Assembly: GCA_964017145.1 (NCBI GenBank) | Contig: OZ024845.1 | Coordinates: 3,038,001-3,102,000 of the forward strand | Origin: Agrocybe praecox | Taxonomy: Eukaryota > Basidiomycota > Agaricomycetes > Agaricales > Agrocybaceae | Reading direction: 5' to 3' | Length of the DNA stretch: 64,000 nt | Shown: one piece after another, positions 1-11,619 of the stretch | How positions within the stretch are numbered: position 1 is the stretch's first letter | Layout: the number at the start of each line of letters is the position of its first letter | The notes under the pieces: model-generated | Seen by the model: only the letters and a program-made list of their open reading frames with translations | Told to the model about the DNA's origin: nothing | Database searches by the model: none | Made by a program: the position numbers and the translations under genes

Positions 1-398
1 ATCTCCATTTTTGCTAGTACAGTACTAAGGAGTTGCAGCGTCTCTTCGAGAACTGCTTGCAGTTGATCCTTGTTATCGTTGATTTCCTGGAAAAAGATTC
101 GCTATTATTAGATGCTCTAGTCGCTTGTTAACTGGCTTCTTACCTTCCTTACTTCTATGATAACGTTAAGGATGTTGAAGGCCATCTTGACTGGATTTCC
201 GTCGATGCATCCTGCTATTTTGGGTGTGATAGAGAACGCAAATCTTCCCGAAATCTTCAAATTATCGGCCACAGTCGACGATGCCTCGGGATTGCCTGAT
301 GGACTTTCTTCCGGCGCTGATTTATGGGTTGTGCTGAAAAAATCCTTCAACTTCTTCCTCAACGACTTGGGCTTTGGCGGTGCTGAAGACGACGACAT
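1..398 (-). CDS. 5' part of a second STAND/NLR-type gene, running off the left edge
   Basis: The first exon starts at the ATG at 398-396 and ends at 144 after 85 codons; a GTAAG donor follows and a CAG acceptor leads into exon 2 (86 to 1), which is cut by the window edge. The protein begins MSSSSAPPKPKS and continues with a basic stretch and then a helical segment. It closely matches the N-terminus of the complete NLR gene at 26721, with the same intron position and phase; exon 1 is 36 nt shorter because of an indel after residue 20. By analogy the missing part should hold a NACHT ATPase and a WD40-like C-terminus, but none of that is visible. It reads outward from the inverted duplication, divergent from the gene at 26721. 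It could be a truncated copy; the visible part has no stop or frameshift. Confidence 0.7.
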
Positions 399-1420
399 GA
401 GTGCCAGGAGCAGCGAAAAACACAGCCTTTGCAGAACTTTGATAACCATTCCCTTCATATTCCCACACTCGTGACAAAGGTTATAAATATCGTTTATTAT
501 CACAGTTAATGGAAAAAGTCTTAACGAGGAAACAATCGGACGTGCATGCTGAGTATGGCGCCCAGTATATCTGCAATAACATTCAAGCAACAGGTGCAAG
601 TACATGATATGACGGGAATAATCATTCGAGAGTGAAAGGAGACGTACAAATAAGTTTGTATGAGGTCCAGGATTAAAGTGTCGCTGCTCGAATCATTTTC
701 GACATCATCCTCATAGAGGATAAGCTACCGCGCTAGTTGGGCCCCAGCTGTCTGAGCTTGTTTCCACGATCTATACTCCTCTGGCCTCATTTTTTTGAAT
801 GTTTGAGTTCTGTGGGTTTACCGAACATTCCGGCGATGGCTGGTAGATGCTCTTGCCCACAAGTGTGTAGCAAATTCGATGACGAGTAGCCTTTGTAAGC
901 AACGGCAAACTTTCATGATGAATTATCTTCTGAAATATGTCAGTTGGGGATTATAAAATTGGGAAGAAAATAAGATACCGTGTCCTGCGTGCAGGAATTC
1001 ATACCCTAAAACGTATGATTAGATATTGTCGGACGAAGAAATAACAGTAACGTACCTACCCGCCGGCCTGACTATGGCAGTGTGCGGTATCTTCATTCAG
1101 ATATAGTCAAAATCAAGTGGTATATACCTCATTGAAAACAAAATACTCACCGCCACCTACGAAGACGTCATATCTCTGACTTTCCTTCCTAGAATTTTGC
1201 GATATCGACGCGTGGGCTGCTAATCATGATTGTATAACACAATCCTGATGTCCTGAAGATCGTAAGATTACGCTGATCGTAAAAGTTAAACATAAGGTGC
1301 TGTTCGTGGATTAGAAGCAAAAGAAAACACACGCTCTCTTTGACCCTGCCAATTTGTATGCAAACTAATGTTTAAGGTTGTATCGGGATATTGGGCTCGG
1401 ATATTGAAAATGACTTACCT

Positions 1421-1422
<2 letters not shown>

Positions 1423-1453
<31 letters not shown>

Positions 1454-2140
1454 AATCCAATTTAACGTCCTTTGAGGCCTGGCCTTATGTAGGACATCTA
1501 TGTACAAGATTCTATATATAAATTGTCTATGTGGTGTGGCTAACTCTACGACTGCAGTGGGCCTCCTTTGGAGAACTCGGGCTTGCAGAGCAAGCATTGT
1601 TATGATGAATGTAATGTATGTAGATATTTGTATGTAAATCATGCTCCTTTATGACGTTTCTGCCGTGACCTCCGGCCCCATGGACCTTTCCCAATTACTT
1701 CTTCGTATTGACCTAGACTCACGGAGTCGCTTCTGGACCTCAGTGTGCACGGCTTTTTCCCTGCTTGCCCGTCGCTCTCGGCCATTTTTTCGAGTCCACC
1801 AGTTCGGATGCCCGGCCGGGTGACCAAGCCGGCCTTGACATCTGGCTCCGATGCGGGGCTGTGCTGTTTGCAGTGTACGGGATCTGATAACGGGTCTCCA
1901 GCTCGTGATCATGACGTGTTTTGGTTGGGATAATGGTGTAGGGCACGTGGTGATGGTGTGAAAAGTGATGGGTGCAGTCAGTGGTGGCAGAAGGTGAACG
2001 TGTCCGGCCCCTTTCGACAAAAAGCCTGCTGTCTGTTGGGTTCGAACGCGCGACATCAAGACTATGCCTGAGCCGGTGCCAGCCAGGGGAGGTGTAAGGG
2101 CTGGCGATGCGCGATGGTGCCACTGAGCCACCGCGCCCCC
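1423..2140 (-). mobile_element. tRNA-derived SINE with poly-A tail and 13-bp target-site duplication
   Basis: Read on the minus strand, the element starts at 2140 with GGGGGCGCGGTGGCTCAGTGG. This contains an RNA polymerase III A box (TGGCTCAGTGG, 2130-2120), followed by a B box (GCGTTCGAACCC, 2049-2038). It ends in a 30-nt A tail, seen as T at 1423-1452. The direct repeat ATGACTTACCTTC flanks it exactly at 1410-1422 and 2141-2153. The homologous unoccupied site is in the other arm of the inverted duplication at 25766-25778. The 718-bp length is long for a SINE, so the tRNA-like head is joined to an unrelated body; which LINE would mobilise it cannot be told from here. Confidence 0.9.
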
Positions 2141-3479
2141 ATGACTTACCTTCATTAATTCCTTGGTGCGAATATCCTCAATGACGAAGTTTTTTCTTCA
2201 TATGTCTCCCTTGGAAATCCAGATCCATTCGGTAAAAATACGGAGTCCTGATTTGCTAGACGACCTCTTGCTCATCGATATGACGTACAACTCCAGCTGG
2301 AACATGCTTCTCGTTTTGTTTGAAATGGCGTCGTTCAGCTTGCGACCTAAGTATCTTCTCGTGATGGTACTGGCCTGACACGACGACATTGACATATAAG
2401 GTGGTATCACCTTTCCACGTCCATTGTGGTGAGGGTGGAGTAGGTGGTAGTGCTGGCATTTAAGGGACTTCTGTGAAGAGAAACAGTGACTGAAGTGGTC
2501 CTTGTCATTAGGCCCAACCCTCCTTGCCGCTGTTGAAGTTGAATTGGCCCGCAAGGAGGACGACAATTGGAATTGCGTTTCCGGTAGTACAGACATGGTG
2601 GGGTAAATATCCCTGGGGGACAGCACAACACGCAGGATCCGGCTCGCGAGCCTCTGAAGCTCGAACGAGCCAGTAGAGCGGTGTCTCGTTTCCATGTCTC
2701 CCAAGTACCCCGACACCCATTTCCTTCCGCCATTTCTCCATCAGCGTCTTTCAGTGGGTACATGAACAGAAACACCAGAGACACGAGGATCGGAGCGGGA
2801 AGTGCAAATGACCCCTAGCAGTCAAGCCACTGTCAAGGATAGTTGGATAGACGAGTCGAACGACGACTTCTGCGAATTGGTGCGTTGGGAACAGTGTGCA
2901 TGGATCATAAGAAAGGTTATTGGCATTGGCATATCCCTAGTACCAATCTCTGTTAGCATTGTACATTGTTGGCTGACCAAAAAAAGAAAGACAAAAACAT
3001 ACCCCCGTTCGCCCAATCGCACGCAATACCTCGGATTCCCTAAAACCATCTTCTTGAATACTCGGTTCTTCGTCTTTTTTACATACCACGTCGTCGGATC
3101 ATGGTAATTTAGAAGATATAATTATAGCGTGTATGGGGCACAGAGAGGCGGCGAGTGAGGAAGTTCGTGGTCGTTGTAGTGTTCGGTTTGGGTTCACCTG
3201 GTTATCGGTGTTGGTTGGTCGTATTCGGCCCGCAGTCTAATTTTGGATTATGTACTTCCGCGTCAAGTTTTTTCTTTCATGCAACGTCCTCCTCCAATCC
3301 TTCATCGATTGTTTTTTCAGCCTCTTGTCAGGGCTACCTCTGCGCGTGGAATCAAGCCCTCTCAGTGACCGCCTGTATGCAACTCTCCGAACTGGACGAT
3401 ATTGGACAGAGGATGTTCGATGCAGCGTAGATGGGGAAATCCCAGTGGGATCGCGTCCTCCTATACAACAGTAAGCCTC

Positions 3480-4925
3480 TTGAATATGATATCCGAGTCG
3501 TTGTTTCTAGAAACTTACCCTCGTGTTTAGACCCATCTCAGCGCATAAACTGACATCGAACAAGGGTTCTATCGTCGATGTGTGCAGCGATATAAGCCGG
3601 CGACGACATCCTTTGGAAAATCTAGATGTGGTTAACCTGGTAAGTGCCATTATCAAGTTTGGCTGACTTCCCCGAAACTTACCATTGTGCAGGATGGTCA
3701 TGACTACTATCGCGTCTCGATAAACGTAACCCCAAGTTTGTGGAAGTCATTCTGGCGTCGGCAGGTGCAGGAGGATGAGGAGGGAGGAATTTGGTCGCAA
3801 GGGTACGGAGCCTAGATGCGGATAAACAGGTAAGTATCGTTTTCAACCTCTGAAAAACCTCTAAACACTCACCATTGTCCTCCGATCGAACCAGGGATTC
3901 ATGTAAGTGTCCTTTTCGCATTTTTTCGATAGTTCGTAAACACTGACCATCGTATCAGCCCATGAATTGAGGGATTCTGTGTTTAACGTGTCGGATGAGG
4001 CGGCGAGGGCTACAATCACAAGAGTACTGCAAAACCTAGAGGTAAGTGTCTTTTTCAATCTATGCACAATTTCGGAACACTTACCAGCCTGTAGTCCGTC
4101 GGGCTAGGGCATTTCTATGTCGCCTGTAAGCGTCTATTTTGTGTTCGCCGTCATTCGCAAATACTTACTATAATGTTTCGGCTGAACGGACTCGTCAGTG
4201 CGTAAACGAAGCTCGTTCGAGGGATTTCATCGTTGACGTGTGTAGGAAGACGACGCAGCAAGGGCTTCAATGGAAAGGGTAGCGCAGAAACCGAGAGATG
4301 GTTCATGTAAGTGTCAATTTCGCTCTGCGTAACTTGCAAAACTTACCAGCGTGTCTCCAAGCAGTCGATTCCACCGTGTGGGGCGTGGAACGAACTCCAT
4401 CGAACGTAAGTTACATTTTTGTGTTCGTCATAGGTCATAATCGCTTACCAGCGTGTCTTCAACAGTTGAATACAGCGGGAATCGAGCTCGTTAAGCTCCG
4501 TGTTGTTGTCAAAATGAGGAGATGAGAAGAAATTGAAATTGAGCGAACTAAGATTGACGAAAGTGAGTATTTGATATCATATATCGAGAAGAGAATACTT
4601 ACCACAGCGTGTAATTGTGCGCTGCGTTGTCTGCTACGAGCTGCGCTTTGAATTCGTCGAAACAAAGTGATCAGTCGACGAGCTGATTCTCGCCGCCTAC
4701 AAGGTATGTGTTTGTTGAACTTGTATTGATCGGAGGAGAGAAGAGGAGAGAAGACAAGACAAGACAAGAGGAAAGACAAGCTGCGATGAGCTGTTATTCT
4801 TTCCAATCCAAGTAGCTAGCCTTATGTACGTTTTACAAACCCATGTAGTATTCGGTACACCAGCCTTGAAATAAAAATTTTCGATGTGAACCCATGTTAG
4901 CCGAAATGAGCCCTGAATCAAGATC
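3480..4925 (+). repeat. Repeat family A, copy 1: array of intron-like units
   Basis: About nine degenerate units follow one another. Each has a GTAAGT-type donor, about 35-45 nt, then an internal CTTACCA, then a CAG before the next exon-like stretch of roughly 45-130 nt. GTAAGTG and the internal CACTTAC are complementary, so every unit can fold its 5' splice-like site into a short stem. The array ends with a conserved tail (about 4760-4925) containing an AAGAC microsatellite and the stretch GCTAGCCTTATGTACGTTTT. The same array and tail recur at 51520-52720, and the head recurs at 11255-11425. No protein could be recognised in the exon-like pieces. Confidence 0.75.
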
Positions 4926-5634
4926 TCGCGAATATATCCTTCTATTGCGGCTCTGGTAGTACCACATTGCTTGCTATCTCAATGTAGATATCTTAGAGAT
5001 ACTTACTTGACCTTTACATATATCACTCGCAGATTGGTTCGAATGACATGAAAATCGAATTTATTATGAAACGTTTCTGAGAATTGGTAGTCGATGGATT
5101 AGGGTGAGGAGGATGCGAATGGAGTTGAGAGTAACAGAATTTCATAAAAAAAAAGGTATTTTCCATGGGTGCTTCTCGTGTGGTACAAAAGTCGAATAAA
5201 GGGATACAGAGAGAGCGAGAACTACGCGATTTAGGCGAGAGAAGGGTGGCATATTGGCGGAGAGAGCAGGAGGGTGCAATGCAGCACTATCGATCGACGG
5301 GCAGGAGAGAAAGGGCATGAGAGGGGTAGATGAATCAGAGGTACGTCATTTTGAGGGAGAAGGGGGTGATGAACATGGGACAGGACGGGGGGGATAGAAT
5401 GCATCTGAAACAGGTATATAGAGGATCGATAGAGGCAGATGAATCGGAGCTACGGAGAGTGCGGTCATTGTTTGAGGCGAACGAGCGACTGGCATGATAA
5501 GTTGATCGGGAACGGAAGAGAAACAGGCTGATGGAGAGGGTGCAGGTGGACCGTCTCAGAGGAGGAAGAAAAGGCGAACGAGGAGACAAGCCGAGGATGA
5601 CGCGGACAAGGATGGTTTCAATTTGCTACTCGAA
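4926..5634. other. Purine-rich stretch without a recognisable gene
   Basis: The plus strand is rich in GAGAGA-type sequence from about 5210 to 5580 and resembles in composition the repeats at 37-39 kb. Small open frames here have no recognisable domain. Confidence 0.4.
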
Positions 5635-6095
5635 AGTCGGACCTAGGCGTATATCAAGTGGAACTCGCAGTGATCGTGGCTTCAAAGCTGCCATTGGCAT
5701 AAATGTTTATTTGCTCGCATGTATTTATGTTTTTCATTGTGAAGTAGTAGGTATTCAAATATTCAAGTCTGGCAAAGATATGGATCAATGAAGGATGTCA
5801 TTCGAGAGGATATATTCACGCACAAGTTTCGAAAAATCTCCTTTTCTTCGGACACATCTCAATTGAAAACCTGAGACCTGAGACATCCAACCGACGCTCT
5901 TTAATACTTCTGATAGTTGAAGCAAGTCGAAGGGCCGGCAAACGTCGAAAAGGTTGGGCAAAGCATCGTCTTTAAGCAGAAGTTGCGAGCCATGATACAT
6001 GAAATACGGAGGTTTAGAGTTATGTACAATTGTACCACTGAAAATCAAGGCCGTCTAATTATTTTCAGTTTCAATTCAGAGAAAGTCCTCTTACA
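5635..6095 (+). repeat. Repeat family D, copy 1, uninterrupted
   Basis: It begins with GAAAGTCGGACCTAGGCGT, shared with 8332, and contains GAAAACCTGAGA and GAGGCCGTCTAA-like stretches shared with 10330-10500. Copy 2 is split by the hAT-like element at 8510-10277. This copy keeps the unoccupied site around 5818-5829, where CGCACAAG stands in place of the CAAACAAG duplication. Confidence 0.75.
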
Positions 6096-8329
6096 TCATT
6101 GCAAGCACCCCGATCGATCATGTCCTGGTGTTTGTTTGGCGTGGTGCTAAGAGAATCTGGCGGAAAATTGGTGGTACTCTTATGTTCTTCCTTCTCGTCC
6201 ACCGCCGCTACCATAGTTCACCAATCCCGCACGACCTATATCCAAATTTTCTTCTGCATTCGCGCTGGGTCTTCCATATGCTTGCTGCTCGATTGCTAGG
6301 AAGCGCACGATAGCTGATCGCCCGCGGAACCGCTGATAAACTTCTTGATGGATTTGCTCAATTCGATTCATCTTTGAAGTCGGAGTCTAGTGGGTAGAGT
6401 GAGTCAGCTACTTACAACAGCCTTCAAGCATACTGACATACCTGTTTCCCGCAACCTCCGCCGACGATCACAAGACTTTCATTTTGAACTGGCCTGGGTG
6501 AAACATGGCCCACTCGGAAGTTACTGGTGTTTCTAAGGCTCCTTTTCTGTCGACGCTCTTTGGCTACTCTTGAACACAAATCTACGATGCTTTCGTATCT
6601 ACAAAACCCCGTGTCTATGCCGTTTTGTGTCAGCCAAAAGAGGAGTTCCCGTATTCATGTCGAGATAAAATGTGAGACTTACGTTTTGACGTCATCTTCT
6701 CGTGCGAGTTGTTGTCGTAAATATGGCAGCGTTTCTGGGACTTTTTGTGAATTTCAATTCACGTCGAGATGTTATGATGGACTTACCGAACATCGAGTAC
6801 CGACTGGTGACTCCATCCATAGCATACACATCTACATTGCGTCAACATTGCGTCGTCATGATCTACGGACTGTATGAAAACAATGCCCAAGTAAGCAATG
6901 CTCTTCATAATAAATCATATCGTTCATTTACCCAACTTCCCAGCTATTCCGGAGTACAAACGATGGGTGTCCATGCAAAGTATCCATCCAAAATGCTGGG
7001 TACTGGGGGCTTAAGCTCAGTGGATCGCTTTATGATAGTTTCTGCAGATGACTTACCGAAATGCGAGCATCCCTAATCCAGTGCACCGATTTTTAGTAAG
7101 CGAAGGCCCTTGAGTAGGCACCACTTCATCGAACATTGATATCCCTTGCCAACACTTGCTCCAATCGCATTCATCCGAGTCGCGTACCCTGGCAATTTCG
7201 TCTCGTCCTAGGTCCTACTTAAGCGTCCCACATGTGTCGTCTGTCACCTCGTCTTGCTCTGCTGGTCGGTATGGTAAACTTTCTTGTGTCGGCTACTCTC
7301 CCTTTTACGATGTACGTGGAACAACGTTCCTCGTTCTCATAGTGCTCGCACTATGATGTCTGTGATCTTTCCGTTTCAACAAGAGTGTTCTGCGCCGAGG
7401 TACCCGCCAGCGTGTACTCGATGACATATGAAGTTGCGAATGTAGGGAGTCAGCGGATAAATTGGGTGTACTGTTTCTTGTGAGTCTAGATAAGTGTTGG
7501 TGAGTGACGTCTACGGAGTAGCGGTGCAGACTTTAACTTGAGAAGACATGGTGGATATCGTATCCTTAATAACTTGTATGTTGCGATGCCAGCGATGTTT
7601 TGAAGCACAGACAAAGATCATTTGACCACCTCACTAGGAATGACCCCATCGTAAGTTGATAACACACATTCCAATGACCTCAAATTACTCACCATACCCT
7701 CGGCAATTCCGCATCCCACCCTCCTCTTCATCCTTGATCCACAATTGTGCTCCGAACCCTTACCGACATACTACCACAGCATAGGATCAACTCGCGCGTT
7801 TTGGATTTGAACAAGAGTCAAAACCCAGAGACGTAAGTGTTCGATGTCTTCAAGGGAAGTTATAGCTGAGAACCAATAATGGTTAGAGTCTTCTCCTTGA
7901 GTCCTGTCCAGTGTCGACATTGACAATCAACTTCAAGGAGAACTCACGATGGATGACAGGAGTGTGGAGCACTAAACAGCAATTGGGCTCTGAGTAGGTG
8001 TGATTTGGTTTCGAACGAGCCGGCAACATAGAAAATCCAAACCAACGTCGTTCATCTTCGAAAGGAATGTCAAAGAGTCGCGATATGCCCAGCTGGTCCA
8101 TGATGGCAAACTAAATTAGTATGCTATTCATCTAAAACATGAACTGATCTTGGAGCAACCACAGTCGGTGTATGATAGCACTAGACCAACAGCCAGAAGA
8201 AAAACGCCCATATGGAAAGTCCTCTTCTATAGGGAACACTGGATTCCTCTCCTTGAATACGGATCGTCAGAGGCGAGCAATAAAGATTTCCGTGCCAAAA
8301 TGCACGAAACTTGTCGCCGCCTTAGTTGA
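6096..8329. other. Stretch without a recognisable gene
   Basis: Several open frames of 60-125 codons occur on both strands. None shows a domain I recognise, and the longest (6702-7076, plus) has no supporting splice pattern. Scattered GTAAGT/CTTACC motifs hint at decayed repeat A-like material. Confidence 0.4.
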
Positions 8330-8509
8330 GTTGAAAGTCGGACCTAGGCGTGTATCGAGGCCCGAGGGGCAATTCTTCAACAGTTCACGCAGTGGTATCA
8401 ACGTTCGTTTTCGCGGGTATTTACATTTCTAGTGGTGCAGTGAAAATAAAATCTAACAGAAATCAATCAGAAAAAGGCGAGATTTGACAGGGATATATGC
8501 ACAAACAAG
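8330..8509 (+). repeat. Repeat family D, copy 2, left part
   Basis: It starts with GAAAGTCGGACCTAGGCGT as in copy 1 and breaks off at CAAACAAG (8502-8509), the left target-site duplication of the hAT-like element. Confidence 0.75.
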
Positions 8510-8820
8510 GAGGTCTTTACACTGCCCCACATATACTGATCGGAACCGCTCAGAAATTTGACTTTTCCGAGCAGTTCTGAGCAGAAATGTGTCTTTTTCT
8601 TCCCTGCCAAATGGCTGAGAAAGACCCACTTTTTTTCCAAGCAATTCTGATCAGAATTACTCAGAAAAGTCAGAACTGATCAGACAGCTCGGAAATTGAG
8701 CTCCCATATTACCAAGTGAAATTGGTCAGAAACACTCGGAAATGAGTTATACGAGGCGCTACAGGCTCAAATCACATGACCATCATCTTCCTAATTAAAG
8801 AAAAATGGGTGCGGCATTCA

Positions 8821-8887
8821 GGAATTGAACCCACATCCTCACGGAAGGTCATGTGACTCAAACTTGGGCACTCATCCAACTGCACCA
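8821..8887 (-). other. tRNA-like sequence with pol III A and B boxes inside hAT-like element 1
   Basis: On the minus strand, TGGTGCAGTTGG (8887-8876) matches the A-box pattern and GGTTCAATTCC (8831-8821) the B-box pattern, about 45 nt apart. A TTTTT run follows just downstream, as expected of a pol III terminator. The acceptor and T stems do not pair well, so a working tRNA is unlikely. A captured tRNA or SINE-head remnant is the best explanation. Confidence 0.45.
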
Positions 8888-9239
8888 CTCAAGCTTTGGC
8901 AGAACATAGTTGTGTAGTTAATATAATACCTATGATATGTTTTATTTTATTTATTTTGTGGTTATTTTGTCATTTCTGCCAAAACCGTAACATTTTACGT
9001 CACATTTAATGTTTGATAAATATATTTCGAATATTTTAGGAATTATCGTGATTTTTTCATAATTTTAGGAGATCCGTGTGACATACAAACGACAATTTTT
9101 GTAAAATTCCCAAAATAGATGTCTGGGCCGCTGCGGAAATTGCCGGCACAGCCACAACCCTCTGCCCTTGCCGCGTCATCACTGCTTCCTTTCTTTCTGA
9201 CCACTACCACCATCCACCCACCCTCTGCCACCACCACAT

Positions 9240-9740
9240 TCCGTCGCTACCACGCCGCAACGCCAACAACGACGGCAACGACGACGATAACGCCAACGAG
9301 GACACCAGCGACGACGGCAACGACGACGACGGCGCCAGCAACTACGCCAGCAACGACGGCAACGCCAGCAACGACGACACGTCAGCGAAAACGACACGCC
9401 AACGACGACACAGGACGACACGGCGATGACACGCACGTCAGCGACAACAACGACGACGACACGATGACAGGGCGATGACGCTGACGACGACGACGACGAC
9501 GCCACGTCAGCAAAAATGACACGGTGACGCCAACGACGACACGGTGACGACACGCACGCCAGCGACAACGACGACGCCACGCCAATGGCGACACCACGGC
9601 GACGACACGATGACGGGGCAACGACGGTGACGGCGACGACGACTCGCCAACGCCAACGCCAACGATGAACGCCAGCAAACGAGGCAGCGGGCTTGGGGGC
9701 AAGGGCGTGACGTGGCGAGGTGAGGGGCGGGGCATTTAGG
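9240..9740. repeat. ACGACG-type trinucleotide low-complexity core
   Basis: Imperfect repeats of ACG, GAC and GCC triplets, with several long stop-free frames on the minus strand (up to 217 codons) that are rich in Arg, Val, Cys and Ser. These frames come from composition, not from a gene. The same core in reverse orientation is at about 35560-36040. Confidence 0.8.
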
Positions 9741-10277
9741 ACGACGACGAGGTGAGTACCCCTCTGTTTTCTCGCTCCCCGCCACTGTCCATAGGCTGAG
9801 CCTCTCCCATCCCCTTCCTCCTCCCCACCCACTTCCCTTCTCTGCCCTATCCCCTCCCATCTCCTTCTCTTCCCTCTATCCTCCCCTTTCCATACTCCCT
9901 TCCCCTCTTTTTCTCCAATTAAAAATAAGTATATAAGTACATAAACATCATGTATATTATGTATTTTTGTAATTAATTAATTAAATTTCGCTTTTTTATA
10001 TGTTTTTTTGTGTGATTCCTATGTTTTTGGATGGGTTTGGTGATCATAGTGATATGGATGATGTGGATTAATAATTCTTTGTACTCATAATAGACTCATG
10101 TTTACTCAGAACTGCTCAGAAATACTCAGAAATACTCAGAAATGGTCAGAAACATTCAGAAAATTTAACAGTCTAGCTACAATTGTCCTCAAATATACTG
10201 AATCCACTCAGAATCACTCGGAAATTTACTTGTCCGATCAGTTCCGAGCGGTAGCTGTGGGGCAGTGTGAAGTACTG

Positions 10278-10535
10278 CAAACAAGTTAAAATTCCAACTG
10301 GATATGTCTCAATACTCTCTGCGAGGCACCTGAAAACCTGAGAGCTGGGCCTGAGACCTTATCCAACTGACTTTCGTAGCATCATCGGTCTGTGATGGTA
10401 GGAGCAGGTTGAAGCGCTGAGGAGTTTTGGCGATCGTCCTCCATCAGACATTGATTTTGGGGCCAGAGATGCACGAATGTCACTGAAAATCGAGGCCGTC
10501 TAAGTGGAATGGTAATTTGTAATTTCATTTTCAGA
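10278..10535 (+). repeat. Repeat family D, copy 2, right part
   Basis: It resumes at CAAACAAG after the hAT-like element and shares GAAAACCTGAGA, TTGAAGC-type and GAGGCCGTCTAA segments with copy 1 at 5860-6060. Confidence 0.75.
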
Positions 10536-10542
10536 GAATCTA

Positions 10543-11075
10543 TCAAAGTATCAAGTAGCTGTAATCAAAGAAAGCGAAAATAAAAAGAGTTAGTACGCAC
10601 CAAGAGCATATACTCTTGACATCATGCCTTGTAGCAAGCGCTGTCTGATGAGCAGTCCATATCGCCGACATCCCAGTCGGTAGGAGGTACACGTCGTCAG
10701 CGGCGAGCTCCTTGACACCTCTCGTGCTCGGTCCGATAAGCAGTTGTTCTTTCCCTTCTATACACGAGGAGTGGTCCTTGACCAAAACGCCGGCTACTCG
10801 AGATCGTAGAGCCTTTTTCACAAATGCCGCCGCTTGAAGAGGGAGGTTTCGCCCGTTACGTTCTTCAAGATAGAGTGAGTCAAGATCTTCCGACGGTGGC
10901 AGCGTTGCGGATGGTGGTGGTGTCGGAGAAGCAGAGGCAGTCGGGGATTTCTTCACAGCAGAGAAATGCCAGTTCTGGGCTTTAAAGCTTTACTAGGAAC
11001 AGGACTAGCAGGCGATGTCGACGGAGCCCTCGTTTCCGGCAGCAAAGAAAGACACGAGAAGACTGAGTTGATGAT
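10543..11075 (-). pseudogene. Cystathionine gamma-synthase fragment a
   Basis: The minus strand encodes an internal part of the fungal Cys/Met-metabolism PLP enzyme family. The landmarks YLEERNGRNLPLQAAAF, RVAGVLVKD and VYLLPTGMSAIWTAHQ are clear and nearly identical to the copy at 54.3 kb. Translation breaks off at the same donor position (GTGCGTA, near 10601), and the next exon is not found. Upstream, near 11060, the piece SLLPETRAPSTSPASP appears in another frame, so at least one frameshift separates it from the main block. The PLP lysine and the C-terminal half are missing. The enzyme normally makes cystathionine from an activated homoserine and cysteine in methionine synthesis; this piece cannot. 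Confidence 0.85.
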
Positions 11076-11254
11076 AAAGGTGTGTGAGCCAAAAGTAACT
11101 GGGATGGAATCTTCGCAATTGGTGGCGTCGTCTTAGTTGGGGTTCCTTTCCCTCCCAATTCTACCCCTGACAGAGCCATCTCCAAGAGCAACCCCTCCTT
11201 CCTTCAACCTTCCCTCCTCTGTCCCCCATCTTCGTGGACCTCATTCCCATCGTG

Positions 11255-11425
11255 TTGTTGCCTACACCGTGCTCGCTCCGCTGTTCGGAATCACCTCTTG
11301 GGGTCCATGTTCGTTCGTCGAAACGGTGGGGGTCAAATGGAAAGGCCTACAAATCATGTAAGCATCGTTTTCAAGACGTGCAGAACTGCGGACACTCACC
11401 CCTGAGCCATAGTAGTATAAGGTGA
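11255..11425 (+). repeat. Fragment of repeat family A (head region)
   Basis: It shares TGTTCGGAATCACCTCTTG (in 51520-type form), GGTCCATGTTCGTTCGTCGAAA-like sequence, and the following GTAAGC...CACTCACC motif pair with 51530-51680. Confidence 0.65.
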
Positions 11426-11619
11426 TAAATAGATATTTCGAGATTCGCCGGAGACATGGTAATTGAAGAGCGTGGTGATGAGAAAAAGGACTAAAGTCAC
11501 AGAGAAAACGGAACCAGTAACAGTCTACTATACAAAGAGTTGGCCAGACGCGTAAACCTCTATGTGTTTGCCGTCTGGCCCATGACTCGTATATGTGTGT
11601 CAGAACGACCAAAACTCAC

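Larger units (their letters stand above)
1..3265. repeat. Left arm of an inverted segmental duplication
   Basis: Read on the minus strand, this stretch aligns almost throughout with 24570-27145 on the plus strand: the NLR first exon (1-398), a block with GTGTCCTGCGTGCAGG near 985 matched near 26140, blocks near 2220-2290 and 2390-2780, and the last matching segment near 3200-3260. After removing the SINE and one target-site copy the arm is about 2.53 kb, against about 2.58 kb on the right. Identity is clearly below 100 percent, so the duplication is old. Between the NLR start and the SINE (399-1409) I see no intact gene; possible splice sites suggest an older, decayed exon set upstream of the receptor. 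Confidence 0.85.
8510..10277. mobile_element. Non-autonomous hAT-like DNA transposon 1 (1768 bp)
   Basis: The ends are imperfect terminal inverted repeats: the left 21 nt GAGGTCTTTACACTGCCCCAC part matches the reverse complement of the right end (ending GTGGGGCAGTGTGAAGTACTG). The 8-bp duplication CAAACAAG lies directly outside both ends (8502-8509 and 10278-10285). An 8-bp duplication and ends beginning close to CAGTNC fit the hAT superfamily. Behind the ends are subterminal repeats of the type TCAGAAATNC (8540-8760 and 10095-10240). No transposase is encoded; the centre is ACGACG-type low complexity. The core is shared in opposite orientation with 35007-36552. Confidence 0.85.

Noticed and set aside
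9179..9832. 217-codon frame and overlapping 117-codon frames on the minus strand
   Set aside because: They arise from CGT/ACG triplet low complexity inside a non-autonomous transposon; residue composition is extreme and no domain is present.
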